DNA of 64,000 nucleotides from Parvibacter caecicola. Lineage in GTDB: Bacteria; Actinomycetota; Coriobacteriia; Coriobacteriales; Eggerthellaceae. The notes beneath the pieces are model-generated. The model ran no database searches, was not told the DNA's origin, and worked only from the letters and a program-made list of their open reading frames with translations. Shown in pieces: positions 40,338-50,445 of the stretch. The translations under genes were made by a program, and so were the position numbers. Positions within the stretch are counted from its first letter, which is position 1, and every line of letters begins with the position of its first letter. The stretch covers positions 248,001 to 312,000 of the forward strand of contig NZ_QIBY01000001.1 in NCBI RefSeq assembly GCF_003725335.1, given 5' to 3'.

Positions 40338-41651
40338 TCAAGAATCCGCCCGGTCGCGGGCGGTGGATTCCACCCGCCATGCCTCCCAGCCGCGGGGACT
40401 CGGATGGTAGAAATCCCCTTTTTCCAAGCCGTCGGGCAGGTAGCGCTGGTTCACCCAGCCCCCCGGGTAATTGTGGGGGTACAGGTAGGTGCCGTAGTCC
40501 TCCGAACCGGGGCGGTGGCGGTCACGCAGACAGTCGGGAACCGGCCGCAAGGGGCCGTTGCGCACTTCCCGCAGCGCCGCATCGATGGCGGCCTCGGCCG
40601 CATTGGATTTCGGGGCCAAGGCCAGATAAATGGCCGCTTGGGCAAGGTTGATGCGGCATTCGGGGTAGCCAATCACCTCAGCCGCCCGAAACGCGGCCTC
40701 CGCTACCAGCAGCGCCTGGGGGTCGGCGTTGCCGATGTCCTCCGAAGCGGCGATGTACATGCGCCTGGCGATGAACTTAGGATCTTCCCCGCCATCGATC
40801 ATGCGGGCCAGCCAGTACACCGCGGCATCCGGGTCCGACCCGCGCATCGACTTGATGAAAGCGGATATGATGTCGTAGTGCATGTCCTTGTTCTTGTCGT
40901 AGGGCAGCGCCCGATGGGGGTTTGAGGTGCGCACCATGGCCTCGGTTATGGCGGCGGGCGCCTCCGGGGTTCCCGGCGGCTGCAGGCCGGCCGCCAGCTC
41001 CAGCGTAGTGAGGGAGGCGCGGCCGTCCCCGCCCGAAAGGGTGACGATGGCCTCCAGCGCCTCCGGCTCCAAAACGTAGGCACCGGCCAGGCCCCGCTCG
41101 TCGGTTACGGCCCGCCCCACCAGCTGGCGCACCTCTTCATCGGAAAGCGAGGACAGCTCCACGATGCGGGAGCGAGAGATGAGCGCCGAGTTCACCTCGA
41201 AGAAGGGGTTTTCCGTAGTGGCGCCGATCAGCACCACCGAGCGATCTTCCACCGCGTGCAACAGCGCGTCCTGTTGGCTGCGGTTGAAGCGGTGGATCTC
41301 GTCCACGAACAAGATGGTGCGAAGGCCCCCCATGGCCAGCCGCTGCTCGGCGCTGGTTATCTCCCGGCGAAGATCCGCCACCGTGCCGCCGATGGCGGAG
41401 ACCTCCACGAACACCGCCTTCGTTGTGGCGGCCACCACGTGGGCCAGCGAGGTTTTACCAGTGCCGGCCGGGCCGAACAATATGACCGAGCTCAAGGCGT
41501 CCTGTTCGATGGCGCTGCGCAGCCAGCTGCCGGGACCCACCGCTTCGGCCTGCCCCACCACCTCGTCCAAGGTGCGGGGCCGCATGCGCACCGCCAGGGG
41601 CGCCACGCTCAATTTCTTTTCGGCTTCAATCTCAGCAAATAAAGTTTCCAT
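40338..41651 (-). CDS. rarA: Replication-associated recombination protein A
   Basis: AAA+ ATPase of 437 residues related to clamp loaders (MgsA/RarA/WRNIP1), acting at stalled forks. Walker A FGPAGTGKTSLA, Walker B ILFVDEIHRFN, sensor 1 GATTENPFFEV and the C-terminal tetramer domain with RMYIAASEDIGNADPQAL are all present. The start METLFAEIE at 41651 is preceded by a TATGAT box seven bases upstream, so it is likely leaderless. Transcribed away from the predicted small RNA. Confidence 0.95.
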   Translation of the reverse strand: METLFAEIEAEKKLSVAPLAVRMRPRTLDEVVGQAEAVGPGSWLRSAIEQDALSSVILFGPAGTGKTSLAHVVAATTKAVFVEVSAIGGTVADLRREITSAEQRLAMGGLRTILFVDEIHRFNRSQQDALLHAVEDRSVVLIGATTENPFFEVNSALISRSRIVELSSLSDEEVRQLVGRAVTDERGLAGAYVLEPEALEAIVTLSGGDGRASLTTLELAAGLQPPGTPEAPAAITEAMVRTSNPHRALPYDKNKDMHYDIISAFIKSMRGSDPDAAVYWLARMIDGGEDPKFIARRMYIAASEDIGNADPQALLVAEAAFRAAEVIGYPECRINLAQAAIYLALAPKSNAAEAAIDAALREVRNGPLRPVPDCLRDRHRPGSEDYGTYLYPHNYPGGWVNQRYLPDGLEKGDFYHPSPRGWEAWRVESTARDRADS

Positions 41652-41664
41652 GGGCACCATCATA
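41651..41664 (-). promoter_or_regulatory. Leaderless promoter of rarA
   Basis: On the minus strand TATGAT (41659-41664) is followed by seven bases (GGTGCCC) and the ATG at 41651; no Shine-Dalgarno sequence. Confidence 0.55.
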
Positions 41665-41805
41665 GCAGACTATCGGGCTGTTTTACGCAAAACCAGAACA
41701 AATGTTGGGGTTACAGACAGCACATCTTAAGAATTGTTTAGATTGCCCCGGGGCATTTTCATAATTTGAGCACCCCTCCGTCATTTCCTCTCCAAAGGTG
41801 GTTTC

Positions 41806-41811
41806 TATAAT
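41806..41811 (+). promoter_or_regulatory. -10 box of the predicted small RNA
   Basis: Perfect TATAAT in an AT-rich stretch; the expected start of transcription is near 41818. No clear -35 element. Confidence 0.55.
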
Positions 41812-41817
41812 AGGTGA

Positions 41818-41957
41818 CAAGCAAATGAGGTCTTTCCCCTCCTTACTCATTTGCCTGCTGTTAAGAAAAACAGCGCGGTTGTTCAAACAGCCGCACGTCC
41901 CCTCCTTCTGGACCGGCGCCCCTCTCCCCTCAATGGCGCCGGTCCCTTTCTTTTTTG
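41818..41957 (+). ncRNA. Predicted small RNA with four stem-loops and C/U-rich loops
   Basis: About 140 nt between a TATAAT box and a strong terminator, with no open frame of its own. Stem 1: GCAAATGAG/CTCATTTGC (41821-41829 with 41846-41854), loop containing TTTCCCCTCCTT. Stem 2: GCTGTT/AACAGC (41857-41874). Stem 3: GCGGTTGT/ACAGCCGC (41875-41894, tetraloop TCAA, one G-U). Linker: GTCCCCTCCTTC. Stem 4: the terminator, whose loop reads CCTCTCCCCTCAAT. The three unpaired C/U segments contain anti-Shine-Dalgarno-like TCCCCTC. This suggests a trans-acting regulator; a leader or attenuator of nnrD (starts 50 bases later) is the alternative. Confidence 0.65.
41912..41957 (+). terminator. Rho-independent terminator of the small RNA
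   Basis: Perfect 9-bp stem ACCGGCGCC/GGCGCCGGT (41912-41920 with 41935-41943), 14-base loop, then CCCTTTCTTTTTTG. Confidence 0.85.
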
Positions 41958-42007
41958 CGGTATCCTTGAAGCGCACATCTACCGTTTCCCGAATGATGAG
42001 AGGCCCC

Positions 42008-42874
42008 ATGGCAGAGCATTGGCCCGCCCAGCAGCTAGCTGGCGCCCTTCCCCCGCTGAACCCGCTAGCAAACAAGTACACCCGCGGCCACCTGCACGTG
42101 GTGGCCGGCTGCAGCCGCTACCCCGGCGCCGCCGCTCTGTGTGCCGCCGCAGGCCAGAGGGCCGGCGCTGGCTACACTTCGGTGGCCTGCAGCCCTGAGG
42201 CCGTCGCCCTCGTGCGTGCCTTCCGCCCGTCGCTGGTGGCCTCGAGCTGGGACGACTGGAACTGGAACGCGGTGGCCGCCGCCCCCCGCCATCCGGCGGC
42301 GGCGGTGGTGGGCCCCGGGTTCGACGGCGAAGACGATACCTGCTGTCGCCTGGCTTTAGAGTCGCTGACGGAAGCGGCCACGCCGCTTCTGCTGGACGGC
42401 GGGGCCCTGCGGGCCCTTGCCACCCCCTACGGCCTTGCCCGGGCCCAGGCGCGTGGCCGGGCGCAGCGCGGGCCCCTGGTGCTGACGCCCCACGGGGGCG
42501 AAGCGGCCGCCTTGGCCCGGGCGGCGGGCATCGATGATGCTTCCCCCGCCGAGACGGCCTCGGCCCTGGCCCGTGCCTTCGGCGCCATCGTGGCGCTGAA
42601 GGGGCCAACCACCTTCATATCCGATGGGCAGCGGCTGGTGGAGGTGAACGAGGGCACCGCCGCTTTGGCAAAGGCGGGCACGGGAGATGTGCTGGCCGGC
42701 ATCATAGGCGCCCTTCTGGCCCAAGGGGCAGAGCCCTTTGCGGCGGCCGTACTGGGATGCACCCTCCACGCCTGGGCCGGCAACAGCGCAGCCGCCTCGC
42801 ACGGGCTGCGCTCGGTGGTGCCCGAAGACGTCATCGAAGCGCTTCCGGACGCCTTCAAGCAACTGGAGGGCTAA
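42008..42874 (+). CDS. nnrD: ADP/ATP-dependent NAD(P)H-hydrate dehydratase
   Basis: Repairs hydrated NAD(P)H. The 288-residue protein covers only the dehydratase (YjeF C-terminal, carbohydrate-kinase) domain; the epimerase domain found in fused forms is absent. Motifs: LHVVAGCSRYPGAA, AVVGPGFDGE, LTPHGGEAAAL and the nucleotide-binding KAGTGDVLAGIIGALLAQG. The ATG at 42008 has GAGAGG 4 bases upstream. It follows a terminator and converges on acpS with a 4-base overlap. In many genomes nnrD lies beside acpS, as here. Confidence 0.92.
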   Translation: MAEHWPAQQLAGALPPLNPLANKYTRGHLHVVAGCSRYPGAAALCAAAGQRAGAGYTSVACSPEAVALVRAFRPSLVASSWDDWNWNAVAAAPRHPAAAVVGPGFDGEDDTCCRLALESLTEAATPLLLDGGALRALATPYGLARAQARGRAQRGPLVLTPHGGEAAALARAAGIDDASPAETASALARAFGAIVALKGPTTFISDGQRLVEVNEGTAALAKAGTGDVLAGIIGALLAQGAEPFAAAVLGCTLHAWAGNSAAASHGLRSVVPEDVIEALPDAFKQLEG

Positions 42875-43398
42875 ATCTCGTCCAAAAAGGAGCGGGCCTC
42901 CTTGAACTGGGCCGCCAGCTCTTCCATGGGGTCTTTGCGCTTCTCTTGGGCCTCCACCGATTTTTCCGTGATGGCCAGGGCGCACGCCACGCCCTCGCTA
43001 TGGGTGTACGAAATGGAGAGCGGCATTTCCCGCACCCCCATCTGGACGGCGATTTCCTGGGCACGGCCGTGCAGCGCCACCACGGGCCGCCCCTTCGCAT
43101 TGCGCTGCACCTCCACATCGCGGTAGGCGATGCCTTCCGAGAATCCGGTGCCCAGCGCCTTCAGCACCGCTTCCTTGGCGGCGAAACGGGTGGCATAGTG
43201 GGCGGCCCGGTTGGAGGTGCCGTCGCAGTAGGCGCGCTCTTCGGGGGAGAACACCTTCTCCGCAAAAGAGGGGGTGCGCTTCAAAATGGCCTCCATGCGG
43301 GCCACTTCCACCACGTCCACCCCCAGCCCCACCGCATCGGGGGCCATCTTTATGGAAGCGGCCTCGGCCAAGGTTTTTTCCAGCTGCTTGCGTCCCAT
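42871..43398 (-). CDS. acpS: Holo-[acyl-carrier-protein] synthase
   Basis: Transfers phosphopantetheine from CoA to acyl carrier protein. The signature GVDVVEVARM (metal Asp), FSPEERAYC, ATRFAAKEAVLKALG and SISYTHSEGVACALA are complete. The ATG at 43398, two bases after the glmS stop with GGAG upstream, gives 175 residues, longer than the usual ~120. The excess is an N-terminal stretch of ~20 residues and a charged C-terminal helix (KRKDPMEELAAQFKEA). A later start at MAPDAVGLG is possible. Confidence 0.93.
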   Translation of the reverse strand: MGRKQLEKTLAEAASIKMAPDAVGLGVDVVEVARMEAILKRTPSFAEKVFSPEERAYCDGTSNRAAHYATRFAAKEAVLKALGTGFSEGIAYRDVEVQRNAKGRPVVALHGRAQEIAVQMGVREMPLSISYTHSEGVACALAITEKSVEAQEKRKDPMEELAAQFKEARSFLDEI

Positions 43399-43400
43399 GT

Positions 43401-45236
<1,836 letters not shown>

Positions 45237-45282
45237 AACAATCCTTTCCCGCACGGACGGCCGCCAAGCGGCGCACCGGCCC

Positions 45283-45324
45283 CAAAAACAAAAGCGGCGC
45301 ACGCCTTGTTCGGTATGCGCCGCT
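45283..45324 (-). terminator. Rho-independent terminator after pheT
   Basis: Perfect 9-bp stem AGCGGCGCA/TGCGCCGCT (45293-45301 with 45316-45324) followed on the minus strand by TTTGTTTTTGGG. Confidence 0.85.
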
Positions 45325-45338
45325 GTGGAACTTACCCG

Positions 45339-47831
45339 CTAGCCGCGAACTTCCGCCCCCGTGGCCCCCTGCACTTTCGCCTGCAACTTGGCCACCGTCT
45401 TTTCCACTTCGTCGCTGGTAAGCGTGCGCTCGGGCGAGCGGAACACCAGCTTGAAGGCCATCGACTTCTTGCCGGGGCCCACCTTCTCCGCATCGCGAAA
45501 CACGTCGAACAGCTGAACGCTCTCCAGCAGCTTGCCGCCGGCCGACTTGATAACCTGCCCCATGCGCTCGGCGGTCACGTCCTCGTCCACCACGAAAGCC
45601 TGGTCGATTTCAATCGGCGGGAAGCTGGGGACGTCCACGTAGGGCCGTGCGGCGTTGCGGCTCTTCTGCAGGGCGCCCAAGTCAAGCTCGAAGGCGGCCA
45701 CCGGCCCCTTCGCCTCGAAAGCCTCGCAGGCGCGGGGGTGAATCTCCCCCACCCAGCCAAGGGCGGTGCCGCCAGCCACAATGGACGCAGCGCGGCCCGG
45801 CTGCAAAAAGGGGGCCTCCTCGGAAGAGAGCGGGGCGAAGCGCACCTTGAAAAGCGCCAGTTCGCGCACGAGGTTTTCCACCACGCCCTTCGCGTCGAAG
45901 AAGTCCAGCTGCACCGGCGCCGTGTTCCAGCCGGCCCGCTGCAGGCTGCCCGCCAGCACGCCGGCCACCTTCTGGCGCTCTTTGGGCTTCTTGCGCCCCT
46001 CGGCGGTGCTGAACACCGTGCCCATCTCGAACAGCTGCACGTCGCTCACGCCGCGGGCCTGGTTGTAGGCCACCGACCGCAACAGCCCCGGAATGATGGA
46101 CTGGCGCATTACCGACTGGGCGGAGTTCAGCGGGTTGATCAGCTCTACCGGCAAAACCCCCGCCTCGAAGGTCATGCCCAGCCGCTCCATGTCGGCTGGA
46201 TCGGCGAAAGAGTAGGTCATGGTGTCGTTCAGACCGCTGGCCCGCAGCGTGGCCACCACAATGTCGTTGGCCAGCGCCGCCGCCGTGCGGGTGCCGAAAC
46301 GGCCGCGGCCACCGGGAAGCGTAGCGGGGATGCGGTCCATGCCCCAAAGCCTCAGCACCTCTTCGTAAAGGTCGATTTCCCGCTCCAGGTCGGGGCGGAA
46401 CGTGGGGGCCACCACCTGCAGGCGATCCCCCTCGTTGTCCTCCACGGCGCAGCCGAGGCGCTTCAAAATCTCCACCACGATGGCGCGGGGGATGTTGGCC
46501 CCCATCATCTGGCAGAAGCGAGAAATGCGGAACTGCAGCTGCTTGGGCTCGGTCTTCTTCGGCCAGGCGTCCACCAAGCCCTCGTTGTTGGTGATGGCGT
46601 ACACCACTTCCCCGCCGGCCACTTCCACGATGAGGGCGCAGGCGGCAGCCGAGCGCACGTCGATGCCGTGGTCGTCCACGCCGCGCTCGTAGCGCATCGA
46701 GCTTTCGCTGAACAGCCCCAGGTTGCGGCTGGTGCGGCTGGTGCGACCCGGACAGAAGGTGGCCGCCTCCAGCAAGATCTCGGTAGTGCCCTCGTCCACT
46801 TCGGTGGCGGCGCCGCCCATCACGCCCGCCAGGGCGATGGGGCCGGCGTCCGGGGTGGCGATAACCGTCATGTCCGGGGTGAGAACGCGGTCAACGCCGT
46901 CGAGGGTTTCCAGATGCTCCCCTTCTTCGGCGGCCCGCACCATAATGTTGGCGTAACCGTGGGCGTTGCGCACCTTGGCCAAGTCAAACGAATGCAGCGG
47001 CTGGCCGAACAAAAACAGGATGTAGTTGGTGACGTCCACCACGTTGTTGACGGAGCGCTGCCCGATGCTGGCCAACCGCTCCACCAACCAATCGGGGCTG
47101 GGACCCACCTTCACGCCGCGAATGATGCGGACGGTGTAGCGGGGGCAGCGATCCGGCTCGGGGATGGTGATGGACACCGTGGAGTCGATGGCCCTCCCCT
47201 CGCGCACCGGCTGCATCTTCTCGGCCATGGAGTTGAGCGGGTTGCGGTACGGGATGCGGTACATCGCCCCCACCTCGCGGGCCATGCCCACCATGGACAG
47301 GCAGTCAGGGCGGTTAGGGGTTATCTCCAAATCAAGCACCATGTCGGTGAGCTGGGCGTATTCCGCATAGGGAACCCCCACCGGAGCGTCCTCAGGCAAA
47401 ATCATGATGCCGGAATGATCGGAAGAGAGCCCCAGTTCGCGGGCAGAGCAGTTCATGCCGCAGGAGGCCACCCCCCGAAGCTTCGACTTCTTGATCTTCA
47501 CGCCACCGGGCAGCTCGGCCCCGGGCAGCGCCGTCACAATGTGGTCGCCGGCCTCGAAGTTTTGAGCGCCGCACACCACGGTGATGGGCTGGGGGTTGCC
47601 CTCCTCGTCCAGATTGCAGGCCCCCACGTCCACCGTGCACACCCACATGTGGTCGGAATCGGGGTGCGGCTCCTTGGCAAGCACCTGCGCCGTCACCACG
47701 TGCTCGAAAGTGGCTCCCAGCGTCTCCACCGCCTCCACGCCGGTGCCGGTGAGGTCCAACCGGTCACAGAAGGCCTTCAGGTTGCTGGGCACCTCAACGT
47801 ATTCCGAGAGCCACTTCAAAGATACTTTCAT
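45339..47831 (-). CDS. pheT: Phenylalanine-tRNA ligase beta subunit
   Basis: Large subunit of the alpha2-beta2 enzyme, 830 residues. N-terminal MKVSLKWLSEYVEV, an OB-fold tRNA-binding domain (AQVLAKEPHPDSDHMWVCTV), B3/B4 editing region (CGMNCSARELGL before it, VMGGAATEVDEGTTEILLE within it), B5 domain, and the C-terminal ferredoxin-fold anticodon-binding domain (VPSFPPIEIDQAFVVDEDV). Standard length. It lies 72 bases after pheS and is closed by the terminator at 45283-45324. Confidence 0.97.
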   Translation of the reverse strand: MKVSLKWLSEYVEVPSNLKAFCDRLDLTGTGVEAVETLGATFEHVVTAQVLAKEPHPDSDHMWVCTVDVGACNLDEEGNPQPITVVCGAQNFEAGDHIVTALPGAELPGGVKIKKSKLRGVASCGMNCSARELGLSSDHSGIMILPEDAPVGVPYAEYAQLTDMVLDLEITPNRPDCLSMVGMAREVGAMYRIPYRNPLNSMAEKMQPVREGRAIDSTVSITIPEPDRCPRYTVRIIRGVKVGPSPDWLVERLASIGQRSVNNVVDVTNYILFLFGQPLHSFDLAKVRNAHGYANIMVRAAEEGEHLETLDGVDRVLTPDMTVIATPDAGPIALAGVMGGAATEVDEGTTEILLEAATFCPGRTSRTSRNLGLFSESSMRYERGVDDHGIDVRSAAACALIVEVAGGEVVYAITNNEGLVDAWPKKTEPKQLQFRISRFCQMMGANIPRAIVVEILKRLGCAVEDNEGDRLQVVAPTFRPDLEREIDLYEEVLRLWGMDRIPATLPGGRGRFGTRTAAALANDIVVATLRASGLNDTMTYSFADPADMERLGMTFEAGVLPVELINPLNSAQSVMRQSIIPGLLRSVAYNQARGVSDVQLFEMGTVFSTAEGRKKPKERQKVAGVLAGSLQRAGWNTAPVQLDFFDAKGVVENLVRELALFKVRFAPLSSEEAPFLQPGRAASIVAGGTALGWVGEIHPRACEAFEAKGPVAAFELDLGALQKSRNAARPYVDVPSFPPIEIDQAFVVDEDVTAERMGQVIKSAGGKLLESVQLFDVFRDAEKVGPGKKSMAFKLVFRSPERTLTSDEVEKTVAKLQAKVQGATGAEVRG

Positions 47832-47903
47832 CTGTCCATCTCTTTCCTGTACCAGCGCCCGGCCGGCGCCGGGGCTAAACGCGCGTAGAGGGCCGGAGGG
47901 CCG

Positions 47904-48965
47904 TTAGAACTGTCGCAAGAAGCGCATGTCGCCTTCCAACAGCATGCGCAGGTCGGGCACGTTGTACTTCATGCAGGCGGCCCGCTCCACCCCCAGCCCG
48001 AAGGCGAAACCGGAATACACTTCCGGATCGATGCCACTCATTTCCAATACGTTGGGGTCCACCATGCCGCAGCCCAGAAGCTCCAGCCAACCGGTGCCCT
48101 TGCACATGCGGCAGCCCTCGCCGTGGCAGATGCCGCAGCTCACGTCCACTTCGGCCGAGGGCTCGGTGAAGGGGAAGTAATGGGCGCGGAAACGGGTTTT
48201 GCGCTCGGGGCCGAACAATTGCTTGCAGAAGTAATCCAGCGTGCCCTTGAGGTCGCCGAAAGTGATGCCCCGGTCTACCACCAGGCCTTCTATCTGATGG
48301 AACTGCGGAAGATGGGAGGGGTCGGCCACGTCGCGGCGGTACACCTTGCCGGGCGCAATGACGTAAATGGGCAGCTCTTCGTCCTCCATGGCGTGCACCT
48401 GCACGCCAGAGGTTTGGGTGCGCAGCAGCACCTCCGACTCGCCGCGCACCGCCGCAGCAGCGCCGGACAGGTCGCGCACGTAGAAGGTGTCCTGCATGCT
48501 GCGGCTGGGATGGTCGGCCGGGGCGTTCAACGCCTCGAAGTTGTAATAGTCGGTTTCCACCTCGGGGCCGGTGGCCACCGAATAGCCCAGCCCCAGAAAT
48601 ACCTCAGAAATCTCATCGATGATGTTGTTGATGAGGTGGCGGGTGCCGATCACCTGGGCGCGGCCGGGCAAAGTGACGTCCACCGCCGCCGCGTCGATGG
48701 CCTGGGCCATCTCCTGGGCGGCCAGCGCCGTCTTGGCCTGGGCCAACGCCTCTTCCACTGCAACCCGGGCGGCGTTCACCGCCTTGCCAACCTGGGCCCG
48801 CTCTTCCTTGGGCACGCTGCCCATCGAGCGCAGGTATGCGGTGAGGGTGCCGGATTTGCCCACCACCGCAACGCGTATCGCCTCCAACTCAGCAGATGTG
48901 CCGGCAGCGGCGATGGCGGCCAGGGTGTCGGCCTCAAGCTGAGCCAGTTCTTCCGTAATAGCCAT
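47904..48965 (-). CDS. pheS: Phenylalanine-tRNA ligase alpha subunit
   Basis: Catalytic class II subunit of 353 residues. Motif 2 region RTQTSGVQVHAME and motif 3 FAFGLGVERAACMKYN are intact, with the coiled N-terminal tRNA-binding arm. The phenylalanine pocket appears in the usual position (GLGVERA). A Cys cluster CGICHGEGCRMCKGTGW near residue 275 is a CxxC-type insert seen in some bacterial PheS. I chose the ATG at 48965; a TTG three codons upstream is closer to AGAAAGG. Confidence 0.96.
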   Translation of the reverse strand: MAITEELAQLEADTLAAIAAAGTSAELEAIRVAVVGKSGTLTAYLRSMGSVPKEERAQVGKAVNAARVAVEEALAQAKTALAAQEMAQAIDAAAVDVTLPGRAQVIGTRHLINNIIDEISEVFLGLGYSVATGPEVETDYYNFEALNAPADHPSRSMQDTFYVRDLSGAAAAVRGESEVLLRTQTSGVQVHAMEDEELPIYVIAPGKVYRRDVADPSHLPQFHQIEGLVVDRGITFGDLKGTLDYFCKQLFGPERKTRFRAHYFPFTEPSAEVDVSCGICHGEGCRMCKGTGWLELLGCGMVDPNVLEMSGIDPEVYSGFAFGLGVERAACMKYNVPDLRMLLEGDMRFLRQF

Positions 48966-49084
48966 TCGGACCAAAGCCTTTCTGTAGCCCCGTTATGGTT
49001 TTCGCTGCCCCATGCGGGGGCAGATATGCTCCACCGTGAAATACGCCCCATCGTGCGGGGCGTAACAGGTAACAACGAAGTATA
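48966..49084 (-). promoter_or_regulatory. pheST promoter and structured leader
   Basis: On the minus strand TATACT at 49079-49084 gives a start near 49072 and a ~107-base leader. It contains two perfect 7-bp hairpins: ACGCCCC/GGGGCGT (49043-49063) and CTGCCCC/GGGGCAG (49005-49023). No Phe-rich leader peptide and no T-box motif were recognised, so the control mechanism is open. Confidence 0.45.
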
Positions 49085-49148
49085 GCAAAATAGCGGGGTA
49101 ACTGGGCAAAAACACCGCGTCGAACTGCGGACGCCACGTAAGCGGTAC

Positions 49149-50264
49149 CTAACCCAGAATGCGGTAGCTCACCTTCCGGCGGCCCCAGTCCTCGGCAGTG
49201 GGGTACCCCAGCTTGGCGTACACGCCCGGTTGCAGGTCAAGCGAAGTGATGCCGCCCCCCATGTAGCCACAGTCGTTGATGACGGCCAGCACCGTGACGC
49301 CGCCGTAGGATATCTCCACCTTTTTGCCGAAGTAACTGCGGTAGTTGGGCCAGGACATGGGGACGGCCACCCCCATGGTGCCGGGGCCGCACTGACTGCC
49401 GTTGGCGGTGGTGCCCACCACGTTGTAGGCGGTGGCCCAACCGGTTTGCCAGCCGGCGCCGCTGGGAGCCGACGAACCGCCGGAAGAACCTTGGTTGCCG
49501 CTGTTGCCGCTGTTGCCAGAGCTGGAATCGCCCCCCTGGTTGGCTTCCTGCTCCGCCTTCGCGGCCGCTTCGGCATCCTTGGCCGCCTGCTCTTCGGCGG
49601 CCTTGCGGGCCTCTTCCTCCGCACGGGCGCGGGCCAGGGCTTCCGCCTCGCGGCGCAGCTGCTCCAAACGGGCCGCTTCCGCCGCCTGGGCGTCCGCCAG
49701 CTGGGCTTCGGCGCCGGCCACCACCGCCTGGGCCTCTTCGCGCTTCTGGTCCAACGTGTCCTTCAGCGCTTCCTGGGTGCTCATCTGGGCGTTCAGGGCG
49801 TCAATGGCCTCGTCGAAGCGCTCTTTGTTGGCCTTCTGCTCCTCAATCACGCTGGCATGGTGCTCCATGATGCGACTCATGTAATCGAGGTTCTTCAGAA
49901 GGTCGGAGAAGCTATCGGACTCCAGGATGATGGTGAGCAGCGACACGTTGGTGTCGTGACGGTATTCGTAGTTGGCCGCCTCGCTGATGGCCGCCTGCCC
50001 GTCGATGACCGCCTGCTGGGCCGCCATGGCCTCGTCGGCGGTCTCGTTTATTTGGGTTTGCAGGTCCTCGATCTGCTGCTGGATTTGAGCATACTCTTCG
50101 GAAATGGCCGCCACCTGGGCTTCGGCGCTGTCCAGGGCCCGTTGGGCCTCGTCCACCGAAATGGCCAGCGAACGGGCGGGCACAGCGCACAACACCAGCA
50201 GGGCGCACAAGGCAACCCTGCCGAAGGCAACGAAAGCGGATATGACGTTTTCCCGTTTGGTCAC
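49149..50264 (-). CDS. Secreted coiled-coil protein with RlpA-like double-psi barrel
   Basis: Exported protein of about 371 residues. A GTG start at 50264 with AAAAGG upstream gives a clean Sec signal peptide (AFGRVALCALLVLCAVPARSLA). Residues ~30-220 form a PcsB/CwlO-like coiled coil (DEAQRALDSAEAQVAAISEE and onward), then an Ala/Glu helix, a Gly/Ser/Asn linker, and a C-terminal double-psi barrel (GWATAYNVVGTT, VEISYGGVTVLAVINDCG, LDLQPGVYAKLGYP) as in RlpA/expansin-like proteins. It should act at the cell wall; catalysis is unproven. An ATG at 50345 would add a Cys-rich stretch unlike a signal peptide. Confidence 0.8.
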   Translation of the reverse strand: MTKRENVISAFVAFGRVALCALLVLCAVPARSLAISVDEAQRALDSAEAQVAAISEEYAQIQQQIEDLQTQINETADEAMAAQQAVIDGQAAISEAANYEYRHDTNVSLLTIILESDSFSDLLKNLDYMSRIMEHHASVIEEQKANKERFDEAIDALNAQMSTQEALKDTLDQKREEAQAVVAGAEAQLADAQAAEAARLEQLRREAEALARARAEEEARKAAEEQAAKDAEAAAKAEQEANQGGDSSSGNSGNSGNQGSSGGSSAPSGAGWQTGWATAYNVVGTTANGSQCGPGTMGVAVPMSWPNYRSYFGKKVEISYGGVTVLAVINDCGYMGGGITSLDLQPGVYAKLGYPTAEDWGRRKVSYRILG

Positions 50265-50445
50265 TGAGGCCTTTTCCTGTTTTCCACAATATGGATAGCG
50301 CGCTGCAGCGCAGCGGCATATCCCAGGTAAAAGCAGGTTTTTCATTTAAGTGGTATCGTTTTCCGCTCTAACCTTGAGGGGTAATCATCCCTAAACACGC
50401 CGTAAAATGCAAGCAAATCGTCCATAAATTCACAAGCGGCGCCGA

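Larger units (their letters stand above)
41665..42007. other. Divergent intergenic region rarA-nnrD
   Basis: 343 bases with lower GC than its surroundings. It includes the rarA promoter edge, a 12-base palindrome TGCCCCGGGGCA followed by TTTTC near 41749, a TATAAT box at 41806-41811 and the predicted small RNA at 41818-41957. No protein gene with a ribosome site was found before nnrD. Confidence 0.6.

Noticed and set aside
41798-42007. Possible N-terminal extension of NnrD
   Set aside because: It would translate through the small RNA terminator and adds no family sequence; the ATG at 42008 has a ribosome site.
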